Counted from the stretch's first letter, positions 51,967 through 61,845 are shown. The stretch: 64,000 bases of DNA from Betaproteobacteria bacterium HGW-Betaproteobacteria-1 (GCA_002842435.1 PHCX01000006.1:372001-436000); one strand, 5' to 3'. A program made the numbers and translations. Notes: generated by a model from the letters alone, not told the origin.

Positions 51967-53853
51967 CTACGCCAGCAAGCTGTTCATGCGCTTGACGAAA
52001 CTTGCAGGGTCTTCGAGCTGGCCACCCTCGGCAAGCAGGGCCTGATCGAACAGCACATGCGCCAGATCGTCAAAACGCGACGACTCGTTCTCAGCCTTGA
52101 GCAATTCCAGCAAACGATGTCCCGGATTGATTTCCAGCACAGGCTTGGAGTCCGGCGTCTTTTGCCCGGCCGCTTTCAGCATGCGCTCCAGATTGCCGGA
52201 CAGGTCATGTTCACCTGCCACCAGGCATGCCGGTGAATCGGTCAGGCGATGCGTCACGCGCACCTCCTTCACCCTGTCGCCCAGCGTCGCCTGAATCTTC
52301 TCAACCAGTGACTTGCACTCGTCCTCGACCTTTTTCTGCTGTTCCTTCTCGGCCTCGTCTTCCAGCTTGCCCAGATCCAGATCGCCCTTGGCGACGGATT
52401 GCAATTGCTTGCCATCGAACTCGCTCAGGCTACCCAGCATCCATTCATCGACACGGTCAGACAGCAGCAGCACTTCTATGCCCTTCTTGCGGAAGATCTC
52501 CAGATGCGGACTGTGTTTCGCCGCGGCAAAACTGTCGGCGGTAATGTAGTAGATCTTGTCCTGGCCTTCTTTCATGCGCTCGATATAGGTCTTCAGCGAG
52601 ACTACCTGCTCCTCGCTGTCGAGGTGTGAGGAGGCAAAGCGTAGCAGCCCGGCAATCTTGTCCTTGTTGCTGAAGTCTTCGCCCGGACCTTCTTTCAGCA
52701 CGCGACCGAACTCGTTCCAGAACTTGCCGTACTGCTCCGGCTGGTTTTCCGCCAGATCTTCCAGCAGGCCCAGCACTTTCTTCACCGAGCCCGCCTTGAT
52801 GGCATCGATATCCTTGCTGTGCTGAAGAATCTCACGCGAGACATTCAAGGGCAGGTCGGCGCTGTCGATAACGCCGCGGACGAAACGCAGGTATTGCGGC
52901 ATCAGCTTCTCGGCATCCTCCATGATGAAGACACGCTTCACATAAAGTTTGATGCCGTGACGACGTTCGCGATCATAAAGATCAAACGGCGCCTTGGTCG
53001 GGATATAGAGCAACGAGATGTATTCCTGTTTGCCCTCCACACGATTGTGGCTCCAGGCCAACGGGTCCTCGAAGTCGTGCGAAACGTGCTTGTAGAATTC
53101 CTTGTAATCCTCATCCGTGATCTCGTTCTTGCTGCGTGCCCACAGTGCCGAGGCCTTGTTCACCGCCTCATCCTCGTCGGTCGGCACCTGTTCGCCGTCC
53201 TTCCACTCGGACTTCTTCATGATGATAGGCAGCGTGATGTGATCGGAATACTTGCGGATGATGGTCTTCAGTTTCCAGTCGTTGAGGAACTCGTCTTCAC
53301 CATCACGCAGATGCAGGATGATATCGGTGCCTCGTGTCGCCCTGTCAGTGGCAGACAGCGTGTAGTCGCCCTCACCTGACGATTCCCACTGCACAGCTTC
53401 ACTGCTGCCAGCGCGACGGGTGACCAGCGTCACCTTGTCGGCAATGATGAAAGAGGAATAAAACCCAACGCCGAACTGACCGATCAGGTTCGCATCCTTG
53501 ACCTGGTCACCGCTCAAGGCATTGAAAAATTCGCGGGTACCGGATTTAGCGATGGTACCGATATTGTCGATCACTTCCTGACGGCTCATACCGATCCCGT
53601 TATCCGAAATGGTCACGGTACGTGCAGCCTTGTCGAAGCTGACACGAATCTTCAACTCGCTGTCGCCTTCATACAGACTGTTATTGGCCAACGCCTCAAA
53701 ACGCAACTTGTCTGCGGCATCCGAAGCATTCGAGATCAACTCGCGCAGGACTATTTCCTTGTTGCTATAAAGCGAGTGAATCATCAGGTGCAGCAATTGC
53801 TTCACCTCAGCCTGGAAGCCAAGCGTTTCTTTATTCATGGTTTTTTCTGTCAT
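51967..53853 (-). CDS. htpG: Molecular chaperone HtpG (Hsp90)
   Basis: HtpG is the bacterial Hsp90. The 628-residue protein starts at the ATG at 53853 (AGGAGA eight bases upstream). It has an N-terminal GHKL ATPase with [14 protein letters not shown] and ISDNGIGM, a central client-binding part, and a C-terminal dimerisation region. A sigma-32-type promoter lies 40 bases upstream, so heat-shock induction is likely. Confidence 0.97.
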   Translation of the reverse strand: MTEKTMNKETLGFQAEVKQLLHLMIHSLYSNKEIVLRELISNASDAADKLRFEALANNSLYEGDSELKIRVSFDKAARTVTISDNGIGMSRQEVIDNIGTIAKSGTREFFNALSGDQVKDANLIGQFGVGFYSSFIIADKVTLVTRRAGSSEAVQWESSGEGDYTLSATDRATRGTDIILHLRDGEDEFLNDWKLKTIIRKYSDHITLPIIMKKSEWKDGEQVPTDEDEAVNKASALWARSKNEITDEDYKEFYKHVSHDFEDPLAWSHNRVEGKQEYISLLYIPTKAPFDLYDRERRHGIKLYVKRVFIMEDAEKLMPQYLRFVRGVIDSADLPLNVSREILQHSKDIDAIKAGSVKKVLGLLEDLAENQPEQYGKFWNEFGRVLKEGPGEDFSNKDKIAGLLRFASSHLDSEEQVVSLKTYIERMKEGQDKIYYITADSFAAAKHSPHLEIFRKKGIEVLLLSDRVDEWMLGSLSEFDGKQLQSVAKGDLDLGKLEDEAEKEQQKKVEDECKSLVEKIQATLGDRVKEVRVTHRLTDSPACLVAGEHDLSGNLERMLKAAGQKTPDSKPVLEINPGHRLLELLKAENESSRFDDLAHVLFDQALLAEGGQLEDPASFVKRMNSLLA

Positions 53854-53892
53854 TATTGGTTCTCCTGGTTTCAAAACAATCTACCTGAAACC

Positions 53893-53921
53893 ATATGAGG
53901 GCTGAATCCCGGATTTTCAAG
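53893..53921 (-). promoter_or_regulatory. Sigma-32 (heat-shock) promoter for htpG
   Basis: On the minus strand CTTGAAA (53915-53921) and CCTCATAT (53893-53900) are separated by 14 bases. Seven of eight -10 positions agree with the sigma-32 consensus CCCCATNT and the -35 is exact. The transcript would begin about 40 bases before the htpG ATG. Confidence 0.78.
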
Positions 53922-53955
53922 CAAGCCCCCGTATTTACATTTCAGTTACAGAATA

Positions 53956-53983
53956 TTTACAACTTACTTACATTGGGTATAAT
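53956..53983 (+). promoter_or_regulatory. Promoter of the TPR/2OG-oxygenase gene
   Basis: TTTACA (53956-53961) and a perfect TATAAT (53978-53983) are 16 bases apart. Transcription should begin near 53990. The short leader contains a seven-pair inverted repeat, GCGAAAA/TTTTCGC at 54000-54017, and part of it can pair differently with a later GCATTTT. Confidence 0.7.
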
Positions 53984-54046
53984 CGTGCACAGAAAGTGTG
54001 CGAAAAATGCTTTTCGCATTTTCACAACTCCAAACTGGTGCGGCTC

Positions 54047-55678
54047 ATGAGAATGCAGAAGCAACAACCCAGGATTGCACCTCAACACGAAGTGCAGTCC
54101 CTCATCAACCTGCTGAATGCAGGGCAGCTTGGGCATGCGGAAAACGTCGCCAAGCATCTGATTCAGCAATATCCACAGATGTTCATTCTTTACAATGTAC
54201 TGGGTGTAGCATTGGAGAACCAGGCCAAGTTCGCCGAGGCGGAGACCGTTTACCGCAAGGCCATCAGCCTGGATAACAAAATCGCGGAAATCCATTTCAA
54301 TCTGGGCGTCGTGCTCGGCCACCTGGGCAAGATCGAGGAATCCATCCAGAGTTATCGCAAGGCCGTTAGCCTCAGGCCCAACCTGACACCCGCCTATTTC
54401 AACCTTGGTATTGCCCTGCAAAGCCTTAACCGCCTGGACGAAGCGCTAACCGCCTATCGCAAAGCCGTTGCCCTTGAACCCGGTTTTTATGAGGCGCTCG
54501 GTAATCTGGGCGCCATCCTGCAAACACAAGGCAAACTGGATGAAGCCATCCGCTGCTATCGCAAGGCGCTTGCCATCCATGCCGACGCCCAGGGCTATTT
54601 CAACCTGGGTACGGCCCTGCGCAACCAGGGGCTGCTGGAGGATGCCATCAACAGCTTCGGACAGGCTTTGGCCATCGATCCCAACTCAGCCACCGTTCAT
54701 AGTAATCTGGGAGAATCGCTCTGGTATCACGGCAAGCTGAACGAGGCCGTCGCGCATTTCAATCGCGCGCTGGAGATCGATCCGGACAATGCCAGCGCCA
54801 ATTACAATCTGGCGGTATTTCTCTATGACAACGGCGAACTGGAGCGCGCGATTCCCCACTTCGAGAGATCACAGTTCGATGACTGGCGTGAACGCGCGCT
54901 GTATTGCCTGTACAAGACCGAGCGCTACGATGAATTCCGTGAAAAACTGCAAGACGCAATAAACGCCAACAGCAGCTCTCCGCTACTGGCCACACTCTCC
55001 ACGCATTACGCGATCAACTTCAATCAGCCGGATGAATACAATTTCTGCAAGAATCCACTGGACTTCGTCTACCACGGCAGCATCAATGAGTTGGCCGAGC
55101 CTCACAGTCCATTGCTGAAAGAACTGCTCCACGACATCAACCAAGCTGAGATCTCCGCACGACAGCAGAGCCGTTTGCACAATGGCATACAGTCATCCGG
55201 CAACCTGTTCAAGCGCAAGGAGGCTTCGTTCAGAAAACTGGCGGAGCTGATTGCGCAAACCGTACGAAACTACTACCAGAAATACAAGGATGAGGATTGC
55301 GCCTTCATCCGTGAATTCCCCAAGGATATCGAATTCAACAGCTCCTGGTATGTCAGGATGCGTCAGGGCGGCCATCTGGGCTCACATATCCACGAAGAAG
55401 GCTGGATCAGCGGCGCCGTCTATCTGGCAATCCCGAAGAGGCTGGCAAGTGAAGCCGAAGGCTGCATCGAACTCAGTACACATGGCGACAACTATCCGCA
55501 AAAGCATCAGGATTTTCCTAGCGTGCTGGTCGCACCCAAGGTCGGTGACGTCTGCTTCTTCCCGTCATCCGTATTCCATCGCACGATTCCCTTCAGCGCC
55601 GACGAGGAAAGAATCTGCGTGGCTTTTGACGTCAAACCGGCCAACGCCAAAACCCCGCGTTTCTCCAGCATGGGATAG
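54047..55678 (+). CDS. TPR protein fused to a 2OG-Fe(II) oxygenase-like domain
   Basis: I use the ATG at 54047 (543 residues); the GTG at 53996 would leave almost no leader after the predicted transcription start. Residues about 13-277 form roughly seven tetratricopeptide repeats (units like LGVVLGHLGKIEESIQSYRKAV), then a linker and a C-terminal domain of the 2OG-Fe(II) oxygenase type (PF13759-like). Iron ligands fit HxE...H: His449 and Glu451 in HIHEEGW and His511 in FHRTIPF, with Arg522 as 2-oxoglutarate contact. It is probably a protein or peptidyl hydroxylase with TPRs for substrate binding. The substrate is unknown. Confidence 0.83.
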   Translation: MRMQKQQPRIAPQHEVQSLINLLNAGQLGHAENVAKHLIQQYPQMFILYNVLGVALENQAKFAEAETVYRKAISLDNKIAEIHFNLGVVLGHLGKIEESIQSYRKAVSLRPNLTPAYFNLGIALQSLNRLDEALTAYRKAVALEPGFYEALGNLGAILQTQGKLDEAIRCYRKALAIHADAQGYFNLGTALRNQGLLEDAINSFGQALAIDPNSATVHSNLGESLWYHGKLNEAVAHFNRALEIDPDNASANYNLAVFLYDNGELERAIPHFERSQFDDWRERALYCLYKTERYDEFREKLQDAINANSSSPLLATLSTHYAINFNQPDEYNFCKNPLDFVYHGSINELAEPHSPLLKELLHDINQAEISARQQSRLHNGIQSSGNLFKRKEASFRKLAELIAQTVRNYYQKYKDEDCAFIREFPKDIEFNSSWYVRMRQGGHLGSHIHEEGWISGAVYLAIPKRLASEAEGCIELSTHGDNYPQKHQDFPSVLVAPKVGDVCFFPSSVFHRTIPFSADEERICVAFDVKPANAKTPRFSSMG

Positions 55679-55836
55679 CCAAGATATTTCACCTTAACGA
55701 CCCGGATATGGGTGGAATCCTGTATGAATGCAAGACTGACTGGCCGGAGCAAGTCAGCTTGCATCAATCGGACATTAGCGGATCCCTACGGCAGCGCATG
55801 CGTCCCTGCCAAAGTACAAACAGCCTATTGAAATAC

Positions 55837-55873
55837 AATGAATACAGGCTCATGATGAATCCCTGTATTCATT
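55837..55873. repeat. Perfect 12-base inverted repeat before the secreted protein gene
   Basis: AATGAATACAGG (55837-55848) and CCTGTATTCATT (55862-55873) are exact inverted copies around a 13-base centre. The ribosome site and ATG at 55893 follow within 20 bases. It may be an operator or a leader hairpin. Confidence 0.8.
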
Positions 55874-55892
55874 GACCATGTCGAGGATTATC

Positions 55893-56372
55893 ATGAAATC
55901 TCTGTCTCGTATGCTGCCGCTACTGGTCACGATCCTGGTGTTTTCTTCAGGCCTCGCAGCCGAAGAAGACCCTGATACCTACATGCAGGAGCCCTGTAGC
56001 GAAGAGGAAAACCGCCTGCCGGAAGAGGTCTACAGCCCTGAATCCGCCGAAGTGATTTTTGTATCCGGAGGCATCGGATATTGCGAATCGCAAGCCATGC
56101 AGAGCGCCAGCAAGGAATACCCGCTCGAACTGGTGTTCGTCCAAAAAACCGCCAGCGGTGAAAACTATCTCGCCAATATCCCGCTACAAATTACAGACAC
56201 GAAAGGCAATCTCGTCCTTGATACCGTGACAAAAGGCCCCTACCTGCTAGCCAGGATGCCTGCCGGGAGATATACCATCGCTGCAAACCACAATGGTGAG
56301 ATCAAAACCCAGCGAGTGACGTTAGCAAAAAAACATCAGCGACTGGTGTTTGCCTGGGTGAGAGACTACTGA
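55893..56372 (+). CDS. Small secreted protein with a carboxypeptidase-regulatory-like fold
   Basis: The ATG at 55893 follows GAGG by eight bases, giving 159 residues. A signal peptide is cut near GLAAEED (about residue 23). An acidic N-terminal part with four Glu/Asp-rich segments and two Cys (PCSEEENRLPEE, GIGYCESQAM) is followed by a beta-rich domain (NIPLQITDTKGNLVLDTV, GRYTIAANHNGEIKTQRVTL), which resembles CarboxypepD_reg-type or transthyretin-like domains. The function is unknown. It is a single gene with a striking inverted repeat upstream. Confidence 0.76.
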   Translation: MKSLSRMLPLLVTILVFSSGLAAEEDPDTYMQEPCSEEENRLPEEVYSPESAEVIFVSGGIGYCESQAMQSASKEYPLELVFVQKTASGENYLANIPLQITDTKGNLVLDTVTKGPYLLARMPAGRYTIAANHNGEIKTQRVTLAKKHQRLVFAWVRDY

Positions 56373-56379
56373 GCAGCCA

Positions 56380-56408
56380 AGGCCTGTTGCGAAGCCGGTC
56401 CTGCAACA
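56380..56408. repeat. Short stem-loop sequence resembling the one at 10091
   Basis: It has the core TTGCGAAGCCGGTCCTGCAACA and can fold by pairing CTGTTGC with GCAACAG around a 12-base loop. It follows the stop codon of the secreted protein gene. A poly-T tail is missing, so it is not a clear terminator. Confidence 0.4.
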
Positions 56409-56417
56409 GAAAATAAT

Positions 56418-57182
56418 TCAGGATTTACGAAGATGGTTCAGTACAAGCGCCGCGGCTGCCATGCCGAAAGGTGCCGTAACACAGACAGATGACCCATAAC
56501 CGGCGCAATTGAGCCCGGACAGTGCACTGTCCGCATCGCAGTTTTCGCTATGCGGTTTGTGTACCTGCTCATCCGAATAGATACAGGGAATACCGAAGCG
56601 GGCCTTGTCACCCTTGGGGAAACCATGGTCACGGCGCAGCTGGTTACGGACTTTTGCCAACAGCCGGTCACCTGTGGTTTTTGCCAGATCAGCGGCTTGC
56701 ATACGCGCCGGATCCAGCCTGCCACCGGCGCCACCAGTCATGACCAGCGGCTGTTTGTGTAGTCGGCAATAGGCCGCTATCGCGACCTTGGCCTTGGCAT
56801 CATCAATTGCATCCAGTACTACATCGTAGCCATTCGCCAGCAGCGTTACGGCGTTTTCCGGCGTGATGAAATCCTCTATCTCAAAAACCTCACACTGCGG
56901 ATTGATGCTACGGATGCGCTCTGCCATGGCGGTGACCTTGGCCTTGCCGAACGCACCATCGACGGCATGCAACTGCCGGTTGACGTTGGATTCGGCGATG
57001 TTGTCCAGGTCGATCAGCGTGATGCGGCCCACTGCGTTGCGCGCCAGGGCTTCCGCCGCCCAGGAACCGACACCGCCGATACCGATGACACAGACATGCG
57101 CCTGACCGAATCTGGCCAAGGCATCATCCCCATAGAGACGCCGCACGCCCGCGAATCGGCGCTGAAAATCCACATCGTTCAA
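56418..57182 (-). CDS. tcdA: tRNA threonylcarbamoyladenosine dehydratase (TcdA/CsdL)
   Basis: TcdA uses ATP to cyclise t6A37 of tRNA to ct6A. The 254-residue protein has the E1/MoeB/ThiF-like Rossmann motif VIGIGGVGSWAAEAL, then LIDLDNIAESNVNRQLHA with the adenylation arginine, and the conserved Cys pattern typical of the family (e.g. CIYSDEQV and NCDADSALSG). It is the last gene in the minus-strand run lepA to tcdA, three bases after acpS. Confidence 0.9.
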   Translation of the reverse strand: MNDVDFQRRFAGVRRLYGDDALARFGQAHVCVIGIGGVGSWAAEALARNAVGRITLIDLDNIAESNVNRQLHAVDGAFGKAKVTAMAERIRSINPQCEVFEIEDFITPENAVTLLANGYDVVLDAIDDAKAKVAIAAYCRLHKQPLVMTGGAGGRLDPARMQAADLAKTTGDRLLAKVRNQLRRDHGFPKGDKARFGIPCIYSDEQVHKPHSENCDADSALSGLNCAGYGSSVCVTAPFGMAAAALVLNHLRKS

Positions 57183-57185
57183 CGC

Positions 57186-57563
57186 TCAGGTTTCCAGCAC
57201 GACAAAGGCAGCGGCCAGGTTTTTCTCATCGCTGACGGAAAGATGCATGAAGCGGATACCCTTCTCATCCAGCAGTGTCTGCAATTCGCCTGCAATATCC
57301 AGCACCGGCTTACCCAGGTCATCATGCGTCACGCCGATATTCTGGAAAGTCGCGGGTCCTCGCAAGCCAGTACCCAAGGCTTTGGCAAAAGCCTCCTTGG
57401 CAGCGAACCGCTTGGCAAGAAAACGCGAAGGCGTATTCGACTGCATATAGGACTGCCATTCCATCTCATTCAGGATGCGCTCGGCAAACGCATTGCCAAA
57501 ACGCGCCAGCGAATCCTCGATACGCGAGACTTCGACGATATCGGTGCCTATGCCGAATATCAT
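57186..57563 (-). CDS. acpS: Holo-[acyl-carrier-protein] synthase
   Basis: AcpS transfers the 4'-phosphopantetheine arm from CoA to acyl-carrier protein. The 125-residue protein begins [19 protein letters not shown] and has the metal-binding Asp8 and the [18 protein letters not shown] stretch with the conserved Glu. Its ATG overlaps the pdxJ stop codon by four bases. Confidence 0.95.
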   Translation of the reverse strand: MIFGIGTDIVEVSRIEDSLARFGNAFAERILNEMEWQSYMQSNTPSRFLAKRFAAKEAFAKALGTGLRGPATFQNIGVTHDDLGKPVLDIAGELQTLLDEKGIRFMHLSVSDEKNLAAAFVVLET

Positions 57564-58282
57564 TTTGCTGCAGCCACCATCAGGGACTTCATTTCACGGA
57601 TCGCATATTCCCAGCCGACGAACAGTGCGTGCGCAACAATGGCATGACCGATATTGAGTTCTTCCATGCCCGGGATCGCTGCGATGTCATGGACGTTATG
57701 GATGTTGAGGCCGTGACCTGCGTTGACGATCAGTCCCAGTTCCTGCGCATGCTTTGCTGCCTGCCGGATACGCTCCAGTTCATGCAACTGCACCGAGCCG
57801 CTCGTATCGGCAAAATGCCCTGTATGGATTTCAATCACCGGCGCGCCTGCCTGACTGGCAGCTTCGATCTGCTCGATATCCGGCGCAATAAAAAGCGACA
57901 CACGGATGCCGGCATCACCCAGTCGGTCACAAATTTCCGCAATCCGATCCTGATTGCTCACCACATCCAGCCCACCTTCCGTCGTGCGCTCCTCGCGCTT
58001 CTCCGGAACCAGGCAGACATCCTGCGGGCGCACCTTGAGTGCGATATCGACCATCTCGTCGGTGGCCGCCATCTCCAGGTTCATCTTGGTTTGCAGTAGC
58101 GGACGCAAAGCGTAAACATCGGCATCCTGAATGTGACGCCGGTCTTCCCGCAGATGGATAGTGATACTGTCCGCACCGGCCTCTTCCGCACGCAGGGCCG
58201 CCTGTACCACACTCGGGTACTGGGTGCCGCGTGCCTGTCGCAATGTCGCCACATGGTCGATATTAACGCCGAGTTTAATCAT
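57560..58282 (-). CDS. pdxJ: Pyridoxine 5'-phosphate synthase
   Basis: PdxJ joins 1-deoxyxylulose 5-phosphate and 3-amino-2-oxopropyl phosphate to form pyridoxine phosphate. The 240-residue TIM barrel has [19 protein letters not shown] at the start with the conserved His10 and Arg, then [11 protein letters not shown] and [11 protein letters not shown]. It is coupled to recO (upstream) and acpS (downstream) by four-base overlaps. Confidence 0.96.
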   Translation of the reverse strand: MIKLGVNIDHVATLRQARGTQYPSVVQAALRAEEAGADSITIHLREDRRHIQDADVYALRPLLQTKMNLEMAATDEMVDIALKVRPQDVCLVPEKREERTTEGGLDVVSNQDRIAEICDRLGDAGIRVSLFIAPDIEQIEAASQAGAPVIEIHTGHFADTSGSVQLHELERIRQAAKHAQELGLIVNAGHGLNIHNVHDIAAIPGMEELNIGHAIVAHALFVGWEYAIREMKSLMVAAAK

Positions 58283-59022
58283 AGTTCCTGTAAATCTATC
58301 AATAATTGCCGCGTATGCAGCGGTTTGTCGCCGAGGTAATGACCGAGCAGCATGCGCATCAGCTGTTTGCTCTGCTGCTGGGTCTGCGCTTCGCCGTACT
58401 CATCGCGGCCCATATCCAGCAAGGTCTTGCCGGATAATTGTACTCCGTTTTTCTGCCGGGTCTCGCTCTGCAAACTGCAGGCGCCGCGTTCCGGAATATA
58501 CAAATAGGAACGCTCAGGCATGACAGGCGCACCGTCTTCATCATGCTCCAAGGGCACGGCATAGCCCATCTCCTGCAGCATCTTCAGCTCGAACCTGCGC
58601 AGTGTGATCGCCGTATCCTGACTTTTGGCCTGAACTCCGGAAAGCGCACGCAAGGTCTGCGCGTAGTAATCAAACAGTGCTTCGTGCGCATCTTCACGCG
58701 GCAACAAGCGCAACAGCAGTTCGTTCATGTAGAAGCCGCACATCAGGGCCTGCCCCTGCAGCAGCAATAACCCCTCGCCCCATTCCAGGCTATGCAGGTT
58801 ACGTAGTTCGTTCTTGCCCGACCAGGCAGCGAGCAACGGCTGAAAGGATTGCAGCATGCCGCGCATGGCTGATCTTGGCCGCCTGGCGCCCTTGGCAACC
58901 GCCGCCACACGACCGAAATCGCGCGAGAACAGTTCTACCACCAGACTAGTTTCCTTGAATGGATAGGTGTGCAGCACGAAGACCGGCTGGTTATCCTGGC
59001 GATTGATGCTGGTAACGGCCAT
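58279..59022 (-). CDS. recO: DNA repair protein RecO
   Basis: RecO loads RecA on SSB-coated single-stranded DNA in the RecFOR pathway. The 247-residue protein has an N-terminal OB fold ([40 protein letters not shown]) and a helical C-terminal domain with the [12 protein letters not shown] segment. The cysteines of the zinc-binding form are not at the usual spacing, as in other proteobacteria. The position between era and pdxJ is conserved. Confidence 0.93.
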   Translation of the reverse strand: MAVTSINRQDNQPVFVLHTYPFKETSLVVELFSRDFGRVAAVAKGARRPRSAMRGMLQSFQPLLAAWSGKNELRNLHSLEWGEGLLLLQGQALMCGFYMNELLLRLLPREDAHEALFDYYAQTLRALSGVQAKSQDTAITLRRFELKMLQEMGYAVPLEHDEDGAPVMPERSYLYIPERGACSLQSETRQKNGVQLSGKTLLDMGRDEYGEAQTQQQSKQLMRMLLGHYLGDKPLHTRQLLIDLQEL

Positions 59023-59085
59023 AACTAATCAGAAAAAGCGATGGGTTCCCGGATGGGAGCTGCGACGGATTGCGGTAGGGGAACG

Positions 59086-60024
59086 TCAATAACCCAAGCT
59101 TTTGAGGGCGCGTTCATCATCAGCCCAACCGCCCTTGACCTTGACCCAGACTTCCAGCCAGATCTTGCCACCGAACAGCTTTTCCATATCCTGTCTGGCT
59201 TCGGTCGAAATCTGCTTGAGCTTTTCGCCACCCTTGCCGATCAACATCGGCTTCTGGCTGGGTTTGTCGACGATGATCGCCGCGTGTATGCGCCGCAGCT
59301 TGCCCTCCTGCTCAAACTTCTCGATCTCAACGGCGACTGCGTAAGGGATTTCATCACCGAGAAAACGGAATACCTTTTCCCGCAACATCTCTGCAGCCAG
59401 GAAACGCTCATTCTTGTCCGTCAGCTCGTCCTCACCATAAATCGCCGGCTGCACCGGCAGATAGGATCGAATGGCGGCCATCAATTCATCCAGATACAGG
59501 TTCTTCTTGGCACTGACTGGCACAATGGCGGCAAAGGGAAATTCAAGGTCGAAATCCTGAATCAACGGCAGCAGGTTGCCCTTGTCACCCATCAGATCAG
59601 CCTTGTTGACCACAAGGATCACCGGCCTGTCCTTGGGCAGCAACTTGAGCACAAGGCGGTCAGCCTCCCCCAGGTGCATGGGCTCGATGACGAACAATAC
59701 GACATCGACTTCCGTCAGCACCTGTGTCACGGTTTTGTTGAGTGACTTGTTGAGCGCGTTGATATGTTTTTGCTGAAAGCCCGGCGTATCGACGAAGAGA
59801 TACTGGGTATCTTCGGTGGTATGTATTCCCAGCAGACGATGTCGCGTCGTTTGCGCCTTGCGTGACGTGATGCTGAGCTTGAGGCCGAGAATGTGATTGA
59901 GCAGCGTGGATTTTCCGACATTCGGACGGCCGACGATGGCTACCGTGCCGCAACGAAAATCTTCTGAGGTGCTGCCCGGCTCAGATTCTTGCTCTATTTT
60001 TTGCTCAATTTTTTTCTTGGACAT
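59086..60024 (-). CDS. era: GTPase Era
   Basis: Era is an essential GTPase that helps assemble the 30S subunit. The 312-residue protein shows the G motifs GRPNVGKSTLLNH, DTPGFQ and NKADL, and a C-terminal KH domain ending with the LFGGKIWLEVWVKVKGGW motif. An N-terminal charged extension (EQKIEQESEPGS) is present. It overlaps rnc by 20 bases, as is usual. Confidence 0.97.
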   Translation of the reverse strand: MSKKKIEQKIEQESEPGSTSEDFRCGTVAIVGRPNVGKSTLLNHILGLKLSITSRKAQTTRHRLLGIHTTEDTQYLFVDTPGFQQKHINALNKSLNKTVTQVLTEVDVVLFVIEPMHLGEADRLVLKLLPKDRPVILVVNKADLMGDKGNLLPLIQDFDLEFPFAAIVPVSAKKNLYLDELMAAIRSYLPVQPAIYGEDELTDKNERFLAAEMLREKVFRFLGDEIPYAVAVEIEKFEQEGKLRRIHAAIIVDKPSQKPMLIGKGGEKLKQISTEARQDMEKLFGGKIWLEVWVKVKGGWADDERALKSLGY

Positions 60025-60691
60025 GCATGACCTTCTTGTATGCGAGTTCCGCTGCCTGTTGCTCGGCAGCGCGGCGGCTTGTGCCTTCGCCGGATGTAGT
60101 GATATTCAGCTTGCCGACATGGCATTCGACACGGAAAGTCTGGCAGTGCGCCTCACCTTCGGTCGACAGGACTTTGTATTCAGGCAATTCCATCTTGCGC
60201 CCCTGCAGATACTCCTGCAACAGGGATTTCGGATCCTTGCCTATGGCTTTGGGATCGAGTTTTTCGAGCAGCGGGGTAAACAGGCGAATCACCATCTGTT
60301 CTGCTGCTTCAAAGCCACCGTCCAGATAAGCAGCGCCGATAATAGCCTCAAGTGCATCGGCCAGGACGGAAGGCCGACGCCAGCCACCGCTTTTGAGCTC
60401 ACCCTCACCCAAACGCAGATGATCCCCAAGATTGAGGCCAAGTGCCACCTCGCCGAGTGTTGGTTCCTTGACCAATTGTGCACGCATGCGACTGAGATCG
60501 CCCTCGCTCAAATCCCGGAAGCGCAGATAAAGTTGATGGGCGATAATGAAATTCAGCACGCCATCACCCAGGAACTCCAGACGCTCATTGTTCAGACTGC
60601 CATGACTTCTGTGTGTCAATGCCTGTTGCAACAAGGACTGCTGTTTGAATTGATATCCGATCAGCCGTTCTAATCCGTGCATTTGCATCAA
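60005..60691 (-). CDS. rnc: Ribonuclease III
   Basis: RNase III cuts double-stranded RNA in rRNA processing and mRNA decay. The 228-residue protein has the catalytic helix ERLEFLGDGVLNF with the essential acidic residues, an EAIIGAAYLDGG motif for the second metal site, and a C-terminal dsRNA-binding domain (about 155-225). It lies between the DUF4845 gene and era. The start has several possible ATGs close together (60691, 60688, 60682). Confidence 0.96.
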   Translation of the reverse strand: MMQMHGLERLIGYQFKQQSLLQQALTHRSHGSLNNERLEFLGDGVLNFIIAHQLYLRFRDLSEGDLSRMRAQLVKEPTLGEVALGLNLGDHLRLGEGELKSGGWRRPSVLADALEAIIGAAYLDGGFEAAEQMVIRLFTPLLEKLDPKAIGKDPKSLLQEYLQGRKMELPEYKVLSTEGEAHCQTFRVECHVGKLNITTSGEGTSRRAAEQQAAELAYKKVMHVQEKN

Positions 60692-60712
60692 ATTGCATTC
60701 ACTCGCAACTGA

Positions 60713-61069
60713 CTATTCATCGGTAGCGGCGTAAAAATCCAGCAAGGCGCTGACATTACCCATCAGCGGTACTACCACCTGATATTCAGCAATCACCACC
60801 GGGCCCAGGTCAGACTGCGTAATAATCAATTCCTTGGCCGTGATACTATCGATATCATCAATCGCAGCGGTCTTGTTGAAGGACTCATAAATGTCCTTGT
60901 TGGTCATTTCCCTGAATTCAGGCTGAGTGGCGATATTGTTCAACGCCTTCTTTACCGACATGAACTCCAGATACGCAGGCACCATTTTCATGCCGATGAC
61001 AGCCACAAAAACAATGCCCGCTATCATTAACACCAGACCGATGAACGTCATTCCACGCTGTTTTTGCAT
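60713..61069 (-). CDS. DUF4845 membrane-anchored protein
   Basis: The 118-residue protein has an N-terminal basic turn (KQRGMT) and a single membrane helix (about 8-29), followed by a soluble domain, the DUF4845 pattern. Its start resembles a type IV pilin leader, but the Glu that pilins need at +5 is not visible. It sits between lepB and rnc, a conserved place in betaproteobacteria; the function is unknown. Confidence 0.86.
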   Translation of the reverse strand: MQKQRGMTFIGLVLMIAGIVFVAVIGMKMVPAYLEFMSVKKALNNIATQPEFREMTNKDIYESFNKTAAIDDIDSITAKELIITQSDLGPVVIAEYQVVVPLMGNVSALLDFYAATDE

Positions 61070-61078
61070 AATTCCCCC

Positions 61079-61822
61079 TTAATGAATAGTGCTGCCGATA
61101 CGGCCAAAATCATCGAAATTCCACCAGATCATGAATGCCTTGCCAACAAGGTTATCATCCGGCACAAACCCCCAGGAACGACTGTCCTTGCTGTTATCAC
61201 GATTATCACCCATGGCAAAATAATGTCCAGCCGGGACTTCAGTCTCGCCATCGATGCTGATGCTATCTTCATCAATCAGCACGGCATGGCTGACTTCATC
61301 CAGACGCTCAGTATAGAGCTTGGTTTTGGCCATACTCAGTCCGGAAGCTACGTACTGGTAATCTCCCACCAGTTCCATGTCGACCGGCTCACCATTCACA
61401 AAAAGCTGTTTGCTGCGATAAGCAATCCTGTCGCCCGGAACACCCACTATGCGCTTGATGTAATCGATGGAGGGATCGGGCGGAAAGTGAAACACGACGA
61501 CATCGCCACGCTCGGGCTTGTTGAGCTCTACAAAGGTATTGTTGAGAATGGGCACGCGCAATCCGTAGGTAAATTTATTCACCAGGATGAAATCACCTGC
61601 CAACAGGGTCGGCATCATGGAACCAGAGGGAATCTTGAAAGGTTCTACGATGAAAGAGCGTATCAGGAAAACCGCCAGAATCACCGGAAAAAAACTCTTG
61701 GAATACTCGACGATGACAGGCTCCGCGCTGTCGGCCGCCCGTTTCTTGCGCCAAAACAGACTGTCCAGCAGCCAGATCAGCCCCGTGACCGCCAATATCA
61801 CCAACATGAACAATGCAAACAT
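61079..61822 (-). CDS. lepB: Signal peptidase I
   Basis: LepB removes signal peptides from exported proteins. The 247-residue protein has two N-terminal membrane segments, the catalytic Ser68 in PSGSMMPTL and Lys123 in DYIKRIVGVPGD, plus the GDNRDNSKDSR box near the C-terminus. It is the shorter betaproteobacterial type. It lies 23 bases after lepA and nine before DUF4845. Confidence 0.96.
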   Translation of the reverse strand: MFALFMLVILAVTGLIWLLDSLFWRKKRAADSAEPVIVEYSKSFFPVILAVFLIRSFIVEPFKIPSGSMMPTLLAGDFILVNKFTYGLRVPILNNTFVELNKPERGDVVVFHFPPDPSIDYIKRIVGVPGDRIAYRSKQLFVNGEPVDMELVGDYQYVASGLSMAKTKLYTERLDEVSHAVLIDEDSISIDGETEVPAGHYFAMGDNRDNSKDSRSWGFVPDDNLVGKAFMIWWNFDDFGRIGSTIH

Positions 61823-61845
61823 TTTTAGCCCTGTCTATTATTAAT

